A program made the translations under genes and the position numbers. Of a stretch of 49,049 bases of DNA, positions 27,724 through 37,690 are shown in pieces. The DNA is from Actinomycetes bacterium. Lineage in GTDB: Bacteria > Actinomycetota > Actinomycetes > Propionibacteriales > Propionibacteriaceae. Within the stretch, counting starts at the first letter, position 1. Each line of letters opens with the position of its first letter. The stretch is taken from contig JAEZVO010000060.1 in the NCBI GenBank assembly GCA_023443125.1, forward strand, positions 1-49,049, read 5' to 3'. A model generated the notes under the pieces. It was not told where the DNA came from. It saw nothing but the letters and a program-made list of their open reading frames with translations, and ran no database searches.

Positions 27724-28875
27724 ATGACGAAGCCCAACGTGGCTGGCGCGCTCGAGCGCGTCGAATCCCATCTGCACCCCATCCCTTCGTGGAATCTCGA
27801 CGATCACCCGCAGCCCACCGGGCGCGAGGAGATCTGGCGATTCTCACCCATGCGACGCATCAAGACGCTGCTCGACGAGCAGGCCGAGGCTGCCACGTTG
27901 GAGTGGGAATCCGACGTTCCCGAAGGCGTCACCATCACCGAGCTCACTGCGGAGGAGGCCCGCAACCTGGCTGCTGAGGCGCCCGTCGACAGGGTGGCCG
28001 CCATCGCAGCCGAGAAGGCCGTTCGTCGCACGCTGATTGAGGTGGCCGAGAATGCGCAGCTCAGCCAGCGGGTCACCATCACGTGCCGCGGCGACGGTTC
28101 GCAGGCTCGCGAGCACGTCGTCGTGAAGGTGGGGCCCAATGCGCAGGCCACCATCGTCTTGCACTTCGTTGGCAACGGAACCTTTGCCGAGAAGTCCGAC
28201 TTCATCATCGGTGACGGCGCGAACGTGAACATCGTGACGGTCCAAGACTGGAGCGAAGGCGCCGTACACGGCGGCCAGCGCTCGGTGCTCGTCGGGCGCG
28301 ACGCGCACGTGAAGACGATGAGCGCATCGCTCGGCGGCGACGTGGTGCGCCTGCAGGAGAACATGCGCTTCGACGGGCCTGGCGGCGAGGTGGAAAGCTA
28401 CGGGCTGTACTTCGTCGACGGTGGGCAGCACGTCCAGCATCGCCTGTTCGTGGATCACAACGAGCCGCGCACCAAGTCGAACGTCGATTACCGCGGTGCG
28501 CTGCAGGGCGAGGGCGCGAACTCGGTCTGGATTGGTGACGTACTGATCCGCAAGGTGGCCGAGGGGATCGAGACGTATGAATCCAACAAGAACTTGCTGC
28601 TTACCGAGGGCTGCCAGGCAGATTCGGTGCCGAACCTGGAGATTGAGACCGGCGAAATCGAAGGCGCCGGACACTCGTCCACCACCGGGCGGTTCGACGA
28701 CCTCCAGCTGTTCTACCTGATGAGCCGCGGCATTCCGGAGCGCGAGGCGCGTCGACTCATCGTGCACGGCTTCTTCTACGACATTATCCGCCGCTTTGGT
28801 GTGCCGGACATCGAGGAGCTCATGCTGGCGCGCGTCGAGCAAGAGCTCGAAGCCGTCGAAGGAGCCACAGCGTGA
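27724..28875 (+). CDS. sufD: Fe-S cluster assembly protein SufD
   Basis: Partner of SufB in the scaffold complex; homologous beta-helix core. The 383-residue product contains RVTITCRGDGSQAREHVVVKVG, the NVDYRGAL region, and the same C-terminal LFYLMSRGIPEREARRLIVHGF motif as SufB. A TTG at 27718 is better spaced from the AAGGA site than the ATG at 27724, so two residues may need adding. 46 bases after sufB; its stop overlaps the Rieske gene by four bases. Confidence 0.96.
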   Translation: MTKPNVAGALERVESHLHPIPSWNLDDHPQPTGREEIWRFSPMRRIKTLLDEQAEAATLEWESDVPEGVTITELTAEEARNLAAEAPVDRVAAIAAEKAVRRTLIEVAENAQLSQRVTITCRGDGSQAREHVVVKVGPNAQATIVLHFVGNGTFAEKSDFIIGDGANVNIVTVQDWSEGAVHGGQRSVLVGRDAHVKTMSASLGGDVVRLQENMRFDGPGGEVESYGLYFVDGGQHVQHRLFVDHNEPRTKSNVDYRGALQGEGANSVWIGDVLIRKVAEGIETYESNKNLLLTEGCQADSVPNLEIETGEIEGAGHSSTTGRFDDLQLFYLMSRGIPEREARRLIVHGFFYDIIRRFGVPDIEELMLARVEQELEAVEGATA

Positions 28876-29213
28876 GCTGGGTGAGCGTCGCATCCATAGA
28901 CGAGCTCTCCGACGACGTGCCGCTCGCCGTCGAGGTAGAGGCCGGCGACGGGCCGCTCGAGCTGGCCATTGTCAGCCACGACGGTAAGTTGTACGCGCTC
29001 GAAAACGAGTGCACGCACGGGAAAGTGGCGCTTTCCGACGGCGACGTGGTGGGCTGCACCATCGAGTGCTACCTCCACGGCGGCGCATTCGACCTCGCCA
29101 CCGGCGAAGCCATCCAGCTCCCCGCCACCGAGCCGGTGCGCGTGTTCCCAGTCCGGCAAGAGGGTAACGACGTGCAAGTCGACCCCACCACCCCCATCAC
29201 TGACCTTCCATAG
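28872..29213 (+). CDS. Rieske-type [2Fe-2S] ferredoxin of the SUF operon
   Basis: Small 113-residue electron carrier of the non-haem dioxygenase ferredoxin type. The Rieske ligands are all present: Cys47-x-His49 (ECTHG) and Cys66-x-x-His69 (ECYLHGG). It is encoded between sufD and sufC with a GTGA overlap to sufD, as in many actinobacteria, so it probably supplies electrons to cluster assembly or is an early client; no direct evidence exists in the sequence. Confidence 0.93.
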   Translation: MSWVSVASIDELSDDVPLAVEVEAGDGPLELAIVSHDGKLYALENECTHGKVALSDGDVVGCTIECYLHGGAFDLATGEAIQLPATEPVRVFPVRQEGNDVQVDPTTPITDLP

Positions 29214-29233
29214 AACCCACAGGAGTACCTGCT

Positions 29234-29998
29234 ATGTCCACTCTCGTCATCTCCGACCTTCACGCCGACGTCCTCACCGAGGAAGGCCCGAAGGAAATCC
29301 TGAAGGGCGTGAACCTCACCATCAATCCCGGTGAAATTCACGCGATCATGGGCCCCAACGGCTCGGGCAAATCGACGCTGGCCTACGCCATCGCGGGCCA
29401 CCCCAAGTACGAAATCACCTCCGGCTCCGTCACCCTCGACGGGGTGGAGCTGAGCGAGCTCTCCGTCGACGAGCGCGCCAAGGCCGGCCTCTACCTGGCC
29501 ATGCAGTACCCCGTCGAAGTGCCTGGCGTGTCCGTCTCGAACTTCCTGCGCACCGCGAAGACCGCACTCGACGGCGAAGCGCCGAAGGTGCGCACCTGGG
29601 TGAAGGACGTCGAAGAAGGGCTCGGTCGCCTCAACCTGGACAAGTCGTTCGCGGCGCGCTCCGTCAACGAAGGCTTCTCCGGCGGTGAGAAGAAGCGCCA
29701 CGAGATCGCGCAGCTCGAGCTGCTCAACCCGAAGGCCGCCATCCTCGACGAGACCGACTCCGGCCTCGACATCGACGCGCTGAAGGTGGTCTCCGAAGGT
29801 GTGAACCGCTACGCCGCTTCTGGCGAGAAGCCGGTGCTGCTCATCACGCACTACACCCGCATCCTGCGCTACATCGAGCCCGCCTACGTGCACGTCTTCG
29901 TCGACGGGCACATCGTCGAATCCGGTGGCAGGGAGCTCGCCGACAAGCTGGAAGCCGAAGGCTACGAGTCCTACATCAAGCAGGTGGCGCAGGCTTGA
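29234..29998 (+). CDS. sufC: Fe-S assembly ATPase SufC
   Basis: ABC-type ATPase driving conformational change of SufBCD in the cytoplasm. The 254 residues include Walker A GPNGSGKST, the Q-loop LAMQYPVEVPGVSVSNFLR characteristic of SufC, signature FSGGEKKR, Walker B AILDETDSGLD and switch His in ITHYTRIL. ATG 29234 has AGGAG eight bases upstream. Its stop overlaps the sufS start by one base. Confidence 0.97.
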   Translation: MSTLVISDLHADVLTEEGPKEILKGVNLTINPGEIHAIMGPNGSGKSTLAYAIAGHPKYEITSGSVTLDGVELSELSVDERAKAGLYLAMQYPVEVPGVSVSNFLRTAKTALDGEAPKVRTWVKDVEEGLGRLNLDKSFAARSVNEGFSGGEKKRHEIAQLELLNPKAAILDETDSGLDIDALKVVSEGVNRYAASGEKPVLLITHYTRILRYIEPAYVHVFVDGHIVESGGRELADKLEAEGYESYIKQVAQA

Positions 29999-31251
29999 TG
30001 CTGGACATCGAGAAGGTCCGGGCGCAGTTCCCCATTCTGCGCAAGCGGGTGGGGGACTGGCCGCTCACCTACTTGGACTCGGCCAACACATCGCAGAAGC
30101 CGCAGTGCGTTATCGACGCTATCGAGGAGCATTACCTCCAGCACAACGCCAACGTGGCGCGCGCCATGCACCTGCTGGGGGCGGAGGCGACCGAGGCATA
30201 TGAAGGTGCGCGGGCGAAAATCGCGCAGTTCATTGGCGCGGCCCGGCCTGAAGAAGTGGTGTTCACGAAGAACGCATCCGAGGCCCTGAATTTGGCCGCC
30301 AACAGCTTGGGCGCGTCGCTGCAGCCCGGCGACGAGGTGGTTACCTCGGTGATGGAACACCACTCCAACATCGTGCCGTGGCAGCTGCTGTGCGAACGCA
30401 CGGGCGCGACGCTGCGCTGGTTCGACGTCACCGACGAGGGGCGCCTCGACGTCGAGAAGGCCAAGGCGGAAGGGCTCATCAACGAACGCACCAAGATCGT
30501 GACGCTCACGTCGGTGTCCAACGTGCTGGGCACACGCAACCCCGTCGCCGAGGTCGCGCAGATGGCGCACGCCGTCGGTGCCACGATGGTGGTCGACGCG
30601 TCGCAGGCTGTGCCGCATCAGCGAACCGACGTGGCGCAGCTGGGCGCTGACCTCGTCGCATTCACCGGCCACAAGATGTGCGGGCCCACCGGCATCGGTG
30701 TGCTCTGGGGGCGTCATGGGCTGCTCGAAACCTTGCCGCCGTTCCTGGGCGGAGGCGAGATGATCGAGATCGTGGAGATGGAGCGCTCCACGTTCGCGGC
30801 CCCGCCGTATCGGTTCGAGGCGGGCACACCGCCCATCGTGCAGGCCGTGGGGCTCGCCGCAGCTATCGACTTCCTCGAAAGCATCGGCATGGAAGCGATC
30901 GAGGCACACGAGCACGAGATCACTGAGTACGCGCTGGCGAAGCTCACCTCTATCGACGGCTTCACACTGCTGGGGCCCGCCGAGGCGGTGGACCGCGGCT
31001 CGGCCATCTCGTTCAACATCGACGGGGTACACCCGCACGACGTGATGCAGCTGCTCGACAGCCGCGGGGTGGCCATCCGGGGTGGGCACCACTGCGCGCG
31101 CCCGCTGCATAAGCGGCTGGGCTTCCAATCGTCGACGCGCGCGAGCGCCTACCTGTACACCACCAAGGAAGAGATCGATACGCTGGCTGACGCGCTCGTC
31201 TACACCCGCGACTACTTCGCGCCCAAGTTGGGAGGTTCCCGTGAACGTTGA
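29998..31251 (+). CDS. sufS: Cysteine desulfurase SufS
   Basis: PLP enzyme that extracts sulfur from cysteine and passes the persulfide to SufU. The 417-residue group II desulfurase has the PLP-binding Lys226 in FTGHKMCGP, His121 in MEHHSN stacking on PLP, and the catalytic Cys366 in RGGHHCARP. ATG 29998 overlaps the sufC TGA. Followed directly by sufU with overlap. Confidence 0.97.
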   Translation: MLDIEKVRAQFPILRKRVGDWPLTYLDSANTSQKPQCVIDAIEEHYLQHNANVARAMHLLGAEATEAYEGARAKIAQFIGAARPEEVVFTKNASEALNLAANSLGASLQPGDEVVTSVMEHHSNIVPWQLLCERTGATLRWFDVTDEGRLDVEKAKAEGLINERTKIVTLTSVSNVLGTRNPVAEVAQMAHAVGATMVVDASQAVPHQRTDVAQLGADLVAFTGHKMCGPTGIGVLWGRHGLLETLPPFLGGGEMIEIVEMERSTFAAPPYRFEAGTPPIVQAVGLAAAIDFLESIGMEAIEAHEHEITEYALAKLTSIDGFTLLGPAEAVDRGSAISFNIDGVHPHDVMQLLDSRGVAIRGGHHCARPLHKRLGFQSSTRASAYLYTTKEEIDTLADALVYTRDYFAPKLGGSRER

Positions 31252-31684
31252 TGAGCTGTACCAGACCATCATTTTGGATCACTACCGCGAGAAGCATCAC
31301 TCGGGGCTGCGCGACCCGCACGACGTCGAAGTGCACCACGTAAATCCGTCATGTGGAGACGAGCTCACCCTGCGAGTGCACCTCGACGGCGACACCGTCG
31401 ACGATGTCTCGTACGCGGCGGAGGGGTGCTCGATCTCGCAGGCCTCGACGTCGATCATGACCGACCTCGTCATCGGCAACACCGCACAGCACGCGATGGA
31501 GCTGTACGACGAGTTCGTCGAGGTGATGGAATCGAAGGGGGAGCGGGTCCCCGACGAAGACCGATTCGAAGACGCCATAGCGTTCGCCGGCGTCGCGAAA
31601 TTCCCCGCACGAGTCAAATGCGCACTGTTGGGGTGGGCCGCGGTACGCGACGCCATCCTTCAGGCCCAAGCGAAGGAGCAGTGA
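31241..31684 (+). CDS. sufU: Zinc-dependent sulfur acceptor SufU
   Basis: Sulfurtransferase partner of SufS. The 147-residue IscU-like fold keeps Cys38 with Asp40 (PSCGDE), Cys63 (EGCSISQ) and Cys127 (RVKCALL), the zinc and persulfide ligands, and carries the SufU-specific insertion between the second and third Cys. GTG 31241 has GGAGG five bases upstream and overlaps the sufS end by 11 bases; the stop overlaps the next start. Confidence 0.96.
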   Translation: MNVDELYQTIILDHYREKHHSGLRDPHDVEVHHVNPSCGDELTLRVHLDGDTVDDVSYAAEGCSISQASTSIMTDLVIGNTAQHAMELYDEFVEVMESKGERVPDEDRFEDAIAFAGVAKFPARVKCALLGWAAVRDAILQAQAKEQ

Positions 31685-32058
31685 TGACCGAACCTCGCCC
31701 AAGCGACCTCGTCAAGGACGAGCTGCCCGACGTGAACCAGCCGTCGACGAAGCCCACGGTGGAAGACATCGAAGAGGCCATGCGTGACGTCGTTGACCCA
31801 GAACTGATGGTGAACATCGTCGACCTGGGGCTCCTGTACGGGGTCACCATCGACGACGAATCCAACGTCACACTCGACATGACGCTCACCTCGCCGACGT
31901 GCCCGCTCACCGACAAGATCGAGTACGACACGAAGTACGTGCTCGACGGGCTCGCCAACTCGGTGACCATCAACTGGGTGTGGCTGCCGCCGTGGACGCT
32001 CGAGATGATCAGCGACGATGGCCGCGAGCAGCTGCGTGCCATCGGCTTCAGCATCTGA
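31684..32058 (+). CDS. DUF59/MIP18-family Fe-S assembly factor (SufT-like)
   Basis: The 124-residue product has a roughly 25-residue acidic N-terminus followed by a DUF59 domain: DVVDPELMVNIVDLGLLYGV and MTLTSPTCPLTD, with the conserved Cys. Such proteins mature Fe-S clients and close the suf operon in actinobacteria. The ATG overlaps the sufU stop by one base. A long inverted repeat lies 38 bases downstream. Confidence 0.93.
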   Translation: MTEPRPSDLVKDELPDVNQPSTKPTVEDIEEAMRDVVDPELMVNIVDLGLLYGVTIDDESNVTLDMTLTSPTCPLTDKIEYDTKYVLDGLANSVTINWVWLPPWTLEMISDDGREQLRAIGFSI

Positions 32059-32095
32059 GCCTGCCTAGCTGGCGGGGTGCCCGTCGCGAGACACC

Positions 32096-32145
32096 ACACA
32101 GTGTGAGATTTGTTGCGCTTTTCCGTAACAGATCTCACACTGTGT
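32096..32145. terminator. Long inverted repeat after the suf operon
   Basis: 19-base arms (32096-32114 and 32127-32145, ACACAGTGTGAGATYTGTT type) with one mismatch around a 12-base loop containing CTTTT. No T run follows, but the stem is strong enough to be the suf terminator. Being perfect within GTGTGAGAT, it could equally be an operator for the ABC-F gene 64 bases away. Confidence 0.55.
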
Positions 32146-32195
32146 TGTTCATTCCGGCCTATACCCGACGTTGCCCGTCGCGCTGCCAAGACGCG

Positions 32196-32209
32196 TACAC
32201 TAGCCAACC

Positions 32210-32210
<1 letters not shown>
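32196..32210 (+). promoter_or_regulatory. Leaderless-type -10 box of the ABC-F gene
   Basis: TACACT at 32196-32201, eight bases, then the GTG at 32210. TTGCCC at 32171-32176 lies 19 bases upstream as a weak -35. Confidence 0.5.
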
Positions 32211-33808
<1,598 letters not shown>

Positions 33809-33885
33809 CCGCGCTTCCACCCCGACGATCACCCGCAAGCCGGCGAACCCGGGCGCCTGGTGCGGCGATGCTACGTGGGGAGCGA

Positions 33886-33898
33886 TACCATGAAGCAA
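33886..33898 (+). promoter_or_regulatory. Leaderless-type -10 box of the secreted protein gene
   Basis: TACCAT at 33886-33891, six bases, then ATG 33898. Confidence 0.4.
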
Positions 33899-34356
33899 TG
33901 CACCGCCTTCGCAACGCGCTCCTCGGCTCGGCACTGCTGCTGGCCGGCGCCGCCGTTCCCGCGCAGGCATCGGCGCACGTCGTCGAAAACTGCTACGGCG
34001 ATCTCATCGCAACAATCCCGCTGGTCGATCGCGACGGCCTACACGCCACCACGGATTCGGGCGTGCTGCGCGCAGAGGTGTACCACTCTGAAGTATCCGG
34101 GGGCACGACGTGCGTGCTCAGCCTCGGCGGGTCTAACTCCATACCCCGCATCGCCATGATCGTGGCCCAAGACGGTGCCGCAGTCATCGACCACGGCGAG
34201 TATCAGTACCACGCCGCCGTGGCCGCGACGCGCACGAAGGGCACATGCCTGCTCATCTACGCGGCCGCCGAAATGCGCACCTTCGGCCCGGAAGCCCCAG
34301 CTTCGACGGGCGACACCTACACGCTGCCCGCCGGCAAGCGCAGCGTCTGCGTGTGA
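33898..34356 (+). CDS. Small secreted protein with four cysteines
   Basis: 152 residues with a clear signal peptide (MHRLRNALLGSALLLAG, cleavage near AQASA). The mature part has four Cys in NCYG, TTCVL, GTCLL and SVCV, suggesting two disulfides outside the cell. No family recognised; a small beta-rich fold is plausible. An in-frame TTG-like start further left would hide the signal peptide, and the -10 box supports ATG 33898. Convergent with the GH13 gene only six bases away. Confidence 0.75.
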   Translation: MHRLRNALLGSALLLAGAAVPAQASAHVVENCYGDLIATIPLVDRDGLHATTDSGVLRAEVYHSEVSGGTTCVLSLGGSNSIPRIAMIVAQDGAAVIDHGEYQYHAAVAATRTKGTCLLIYAAAEMRTFGPEAPASTGDTYTLPAGKRSVCV

Positions 34357-34362
34357 CGTCGC

Positions 34363-36261
34363 TCAGCCCGCAGCATCCAGCCGGCTGATGGTCACCGACC
34401 AGGGAGCCATCGTCGCACCCCGAGCCCCAATGACAGGTGTGGGGTTGCCCGTCGCCTTGGGGCGCCGGCGCTGCTTCCCGCCCAGGTTGAGCTCGATCAA
34501 CCAGCTTGACTCATCGTCGCGGCGCACGAAGCAGAAGACGTCCTTGCGATGGTGCATCACCTCGAGCCGCCCAGTTGCCAGCGCCGAATGCTCCCGACGA
34601 AGCTGCAGCAAGGTGCGATACCAGTGCCATACCGATCCGGGGTCGGCCTGCTGCGCCTCTGCCGAGAATCCTGGTTCCCGCTCGAGCCCGGGCAGCCATG
34701 CCTCGTGGTCGATCTGGCGTTCCGTCCAGAGCATCGGCGTGCGGGCGTGGTCGCGTGAACCCGCGATGATCTGTGCCCACGCTTCAGTATCGCTGAGGCC
34801 CTCGCCCTTGAGCGCCGCGTAACGGTTCGTCGATTCCACGTCCCGCAAATCCGACGGCCCGGTGAACGGCTCGTTCACCTTGCCGAGCTCCTGGCCCTGG
34901 AAGATAAATGGAGTGCCACGCATGGTGAGCTGCATCGCCGCGATGAGTTTCGCCACCTTGCGTCGAAGCACGGGGTCGTGTGCTGCGTCGGGGCAGACCT
35001 TGCTGACCATGCGCGGGTTATCGTGATTCTCGACGAAAAGCGCCACCCAGTCGCCCTCACCTAGCTGCGCGTTGTAGTGGCTCCAGAACCGCGCCAGGTA
35101 GTTGAGGTCGTAAGTGTAGGAATCCCAACGCAGGCGCCCCGGAGTCTCCAGCCCGTCGAAGTTGAAGACGAGATCCATCTCTTGGCGTGACCAGCTGCTG
35201 AGCAGACGCCCAGTCTGAATGCCGATGCCTGGGGTCTCGCCGATCATGACGGCGGTGGAGCCGTCGGGGCGTGTGAAGCCCTCGCGACGCAGCTCGGCGA
35301 GGTACTCGTCGAGGCGCGGGCCGTAGAAATAGTGCTCGATGCCAGTAAAATCGAGCAGCTCGCCGACGAGGGGATGCCCGTCGGTGAGCTCGGCGGGTTT
35401 CGAGATGTAGTTGATGACGTCCATGCGGAAGCCGTCGACGCCGCGGTCGAGCCACCAACGCACGAGCTCAGCCACTTCCCGGCGCACCTCCGGGTTGTCC
35501 CAGTTGAGATCTGGTTGGTGCTCGTCGAAGAGGTGGAGCACCCAGACGCCCTGCTCCGGCAGCCATCGCCACGTCGGGCCGGAGAAGAACGACTGCCAGT
35601 TCGTCGGTGGCGTATTGGGGGAGCCTTCGACGAAGAAGTAGTACTCGCCGTACTTCCCCTTCGGGTCGGCAAGGGCCTGCTGGAACCAGGCGTGCTCCGA
35701 ACTGGTGTGGTTGACGACGAGGTCAAGGATGATGCGCATGCCGCGCGCATGGCACTGCGCGATGAGTTCATCGACCTCGTCGAGGGTGCCCATCTCGTCC
35801 ATGATCGCGCGGTAGTCGCTGATGTCGTAGCCCATGTCGCGATTGGGGGAGGCGAAAATGGGGGAGAGCCACAGGCAGTCGACGCCGAGGTCTTGGAGGT
35901 AGTCGAGCCTGCCGATGATGCCCCGGATGTCACCGATGCCGTCGCCGTCCGAGTCGCAGAAGCTGCGGGGATAAATCTGGTAGAACACCGCGCTGCGCCA
36001 CCACGGGTGCTCGTCGGGGCCATCATGCGTGAGGGTGCCGTCGATGGAGTTGCACACGTCGATGAATTGGTCGACGAGCCCCTTGCCGCCGGCGAGCCCC
36101 GCGAGGCGGTCGATCGTGCTCAGCCGGAGCGGCCCGAGCACACCAGGCAACCACGTCGGAGCCCCGGTGTAGAGAGTGAGTTTGTCCGCTATGTCGCTGG
36201 CCAGAGGGTGGCGCAGAAAGTCGCGGAGTTTGGTCTTCCTGGTGAATGGGGCACCGCTCAT
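34363..36261 (-). CDS. GH13 alpha-glucosidase (oligo-1,6-glucosidase type) with N-terminal extension
   Basis: Cytoplasmic hydrolase of alpha-glucosides. The TIM barrel starts at about residue 86 (PWWRSAVFYQIYPRSF) and has the GH13 triad: nucleophile Asp281 in GFRMDVIN, acid/base Glu342 in MIGETPG, and Asp414 in ENHDNPR. These are ~82 positions later than in typical oligo-1,6-glucosidases because of a helical N-terminal extension of unknown role. ATG 36261 follows a TAGACT box that overlies the symporter stop, so the gene has its own promoter as well as possible readthrough. Context with the upstream symporter indicates uptake and hydrolysis of a disaccharide or oligosaccharide. Confidence 0.93.
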   Translation of the reverse strand: MSGAPFTRKTKLRDFLRHPLASDIADKLTLYTGAPTWLPGVLGPLRLSTIDRLAGLAGGKGLVDQFIDVCNSIDGTLTHDGPDEHPWWRSAVFYQIYPRSFCDSDGDGIGDIRGIIGRLDYLQDLGVDCLWLSPIFASPNRDMGYDISDYRAIMDEMGTLDEVDELIAQCHARGMRIILDLVVNHTSSEHAWFQQALADPKGKYGEYYFFVEGSPNTPPTNWQSFFSGPTWRWLPEQGVWVLHLFDEHQPDLNWDNPEVRREVAELVRWWLDRGVDGFRMDVINYISKPAELTDGHPLVGELLDFTGIEHYFYGPRLDEYLAELRREGFTRPDGSTAVMIGETPGIGIQTGRLLSSWSRQEMDLVFNFDGLETPGRLRWDSYTYDLNYLARFWSHYNAQLGEGDWVALFVENHDNPRMVSKVCPDAAHDPVLRRKVAKLIAAMQLTMRGTPFIFQGQELGKVNEPFTGPSDLRDVESTNRYAALKGEGLSDTEAWAQIIAGSRDHARTPMLWTERQIDHEAWLPGLEREPGFSAEAQQADPGSVWHWYRTLLQLRREHSALATGRLEVMHHRKDVFCFVRRDDESSWLIELNLGGKQRRRPKATGNPTPVIGARGATMAPWSVTISRLDAAG

Positions 36262-36273
36262 GGTGTCAGTCTA
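36261..36273 (-). promoter_or_regulatory. Leaderless-type -10 box of the GH13 gene
   Basis: Minus-strand TAGACT (36273-36268) shares its TAG with the symporter stop codon; six bases later comes ATG 36261. Confidence 0.5.
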
Positions 36274-37626
36274 TGCATCCGCGGATTGTTCTCGGTCGCG
36301 AAGCTCGTCGACGATGCCCTGGTAGGTGGCCTCGTCAAGGCGATACTTGGCGCGCAACACCGCCCAGCTCACCACCACCAGCACCGCGGGGAGGCCGAAC
36401 ATGGCCATGCGCACCACCGTCTTCCCCGACTCGTCGATACCGGCATGTCCGAGAGCGCCGGCATCCGCGATGCCGCTCAGCATCACCGTGATGCCGACGA
36501 CCGCCGTCGCCAGCGCGTTGGAGAACTTGTAGATGAACGGCTGGAGGGCGAAGGTGACCGCTTCGTTGCGCCGCTTGAACTTCCACTGTCCGTACTCGGC
36601 GCTGTCCGCGATGAACATCACCATGAGCAACTGAATCGGCGCCTGCCCCGCAAAGAGGAGCACGCCGGCCACTCCCACGCCCAGCAGCGAGGTACCCGCC
36701 GCAAGAAATACGACGTATCCCACGGCCATGATGATCGTCGCGCCCAGGTGGATCGTGAACCGTCGGACGTAGCGTGCGACAACGGGAAACAGTAGTAATG
36801 CGACGATTTGCGTGACGCCCAGGAGCGCGGCGAACACCGAGTACGTGTTCTCGTCGCCAAACACGTATTTGAAGTAGTAGAGCGCGAGCGAGGTCGTCGT
36901 GGTGTAGCCGGTCATGAACAGCACCATCCCTAAGGTGGTCCACATCAGCTGATCGTTGCTCGCGATGGCCTGCCACAAGCCGCGCAGCGTCGTCGCTTCG
37001 TTGCCAGTGTGCACCTGCTCTTTGGAGAAGCAGATCGGCAGCAGCTGGAACACCGCCATGATGCCCGCGAGGATCACGGCGAACCAGAACCATGCCTGGC
37101 TCAGCCCGCCCACCGCCGGTTCCATTGCCTTCGTGATGGGCACAATCCCGATGACCACAGCGAACAGACCGATATTCGCGCACACGCGCGCCACCATGCC
37201 GATGCGCTCTCGCTGCGTCTGGTCTCTCGTAAGCGAGGGGAGCATGCCCCAATAGGAGATGTCATTGATGGTGTATGCGATCTCGAAGGCGATGTACGTG
37301 AGCGTGAACACGACGACGAACCGCCAGCCCTCTAGCCCGAAATCGGTGAACATCAGGATGCTCGTGACAGCCCAGCACGCGGTGCCGATCGCCATCCACG
37401 GCTTGAACTTCCCCCAGCGGGTGTGGGTGTTGTCGACGATCCAGCCCATGAAGGGGTCGTTCACGGCATCGAAGACGCGCATGAACACCATCACGCCGGT
37501 GACGACGGCCAGCGTCTGGCCACCGATGCCCAGCACATCGGTGAGATAAAACATGAGGAACATGCTCACCATGCCGGCAACCATGTCGCGGCCGAGCGTG
37601 CCCAATCCGTAGGTGAGAGCTGCCAC
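36271..37626 (-). CDS. GPH-family sugar:cation symporter
   Basis: A 451-residue membrane protein with about twelve hydrophobic helices. Typical GPH features: FDAVNDPFMGWIVDNT with RWGKFKPWM after helix 2, NDISYWGMLPSLTRDQ after helix 4, and SAEYGQWKFKRRNEA before the late helices. These transporters import disaccharides or oligosaccharides with sodium or protons. The GTG at 37626 follows TAGGCT by six bases. The substrate is probably that of the adjacent alpha-glucosidase. No regulator gene is adjacent. Confidence 0.93.
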   Translation of the reverse strand: MAALTYGLGTLGRDMVAGMVSMFLMFYLTDVLGIGGQTLAVVTGVMVFMRVFDAVNDPFMGWIVDNTHTRWGKFKPWMAIGTACWAVTSILMFTDFGLEGWRFVVVFTLTYIAFEIAYTINDISYWGMLPSLTRDQTQRERIGMVARVCANIGLFAVVIGIVPITKAMEPAVGGLSQAWFWFAVILAGIMAVFQLLPICFSKEQVHTGNEATTLRGLWQAIASNDQLMWTTLGMVLFMTGYTTTTSLALYYFKYVFGDENTYSVFAALLGVTQIVALLLFPVVARYVRRFTIHLGATIIMAVGYVVFLAAGTSLLGVGVAGVLLFAGQAPIQLLMVMFIADSAEYGQWKFKRRNEAVTFALQPFIYKFSNALATAVVGITVMLSGIADAGALGHAGIDESGKTVVRMAMFGLPAVLVVVSWAVLRAKYRLDEATYQGIVDELRDREQSADA

Positions 37627-37638
37627 CGTTTCAGCCTA
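37626..37638 (-). promoter_or_regulatory. Leaderless-type -10 box of the symporter gene
   Basis: Minus-strand TAGGCT (37638-37633), six-base spacer, GTG 37626. Confidence 0.5.
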
Positions 37639-37690
37639 ATGCGCTGGCTACGTCCATGGATGAGAGTTGCGTAAACGGGAGCCGGGAGGC

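Noticed and set aside
26202..27782. 526-codon open frame antisense to sufB
   Set aside because: Shadow of GC-rich third positions; composition is Val/Arg/His/Leu-rich with no domain, and sufB on the other strand is certain.
35332..36795. 487-codon open frame antisense to the GH13 and symporter genes
   Set aside because: Spans two real genes on the opposite strand, has no motif and no binding site.
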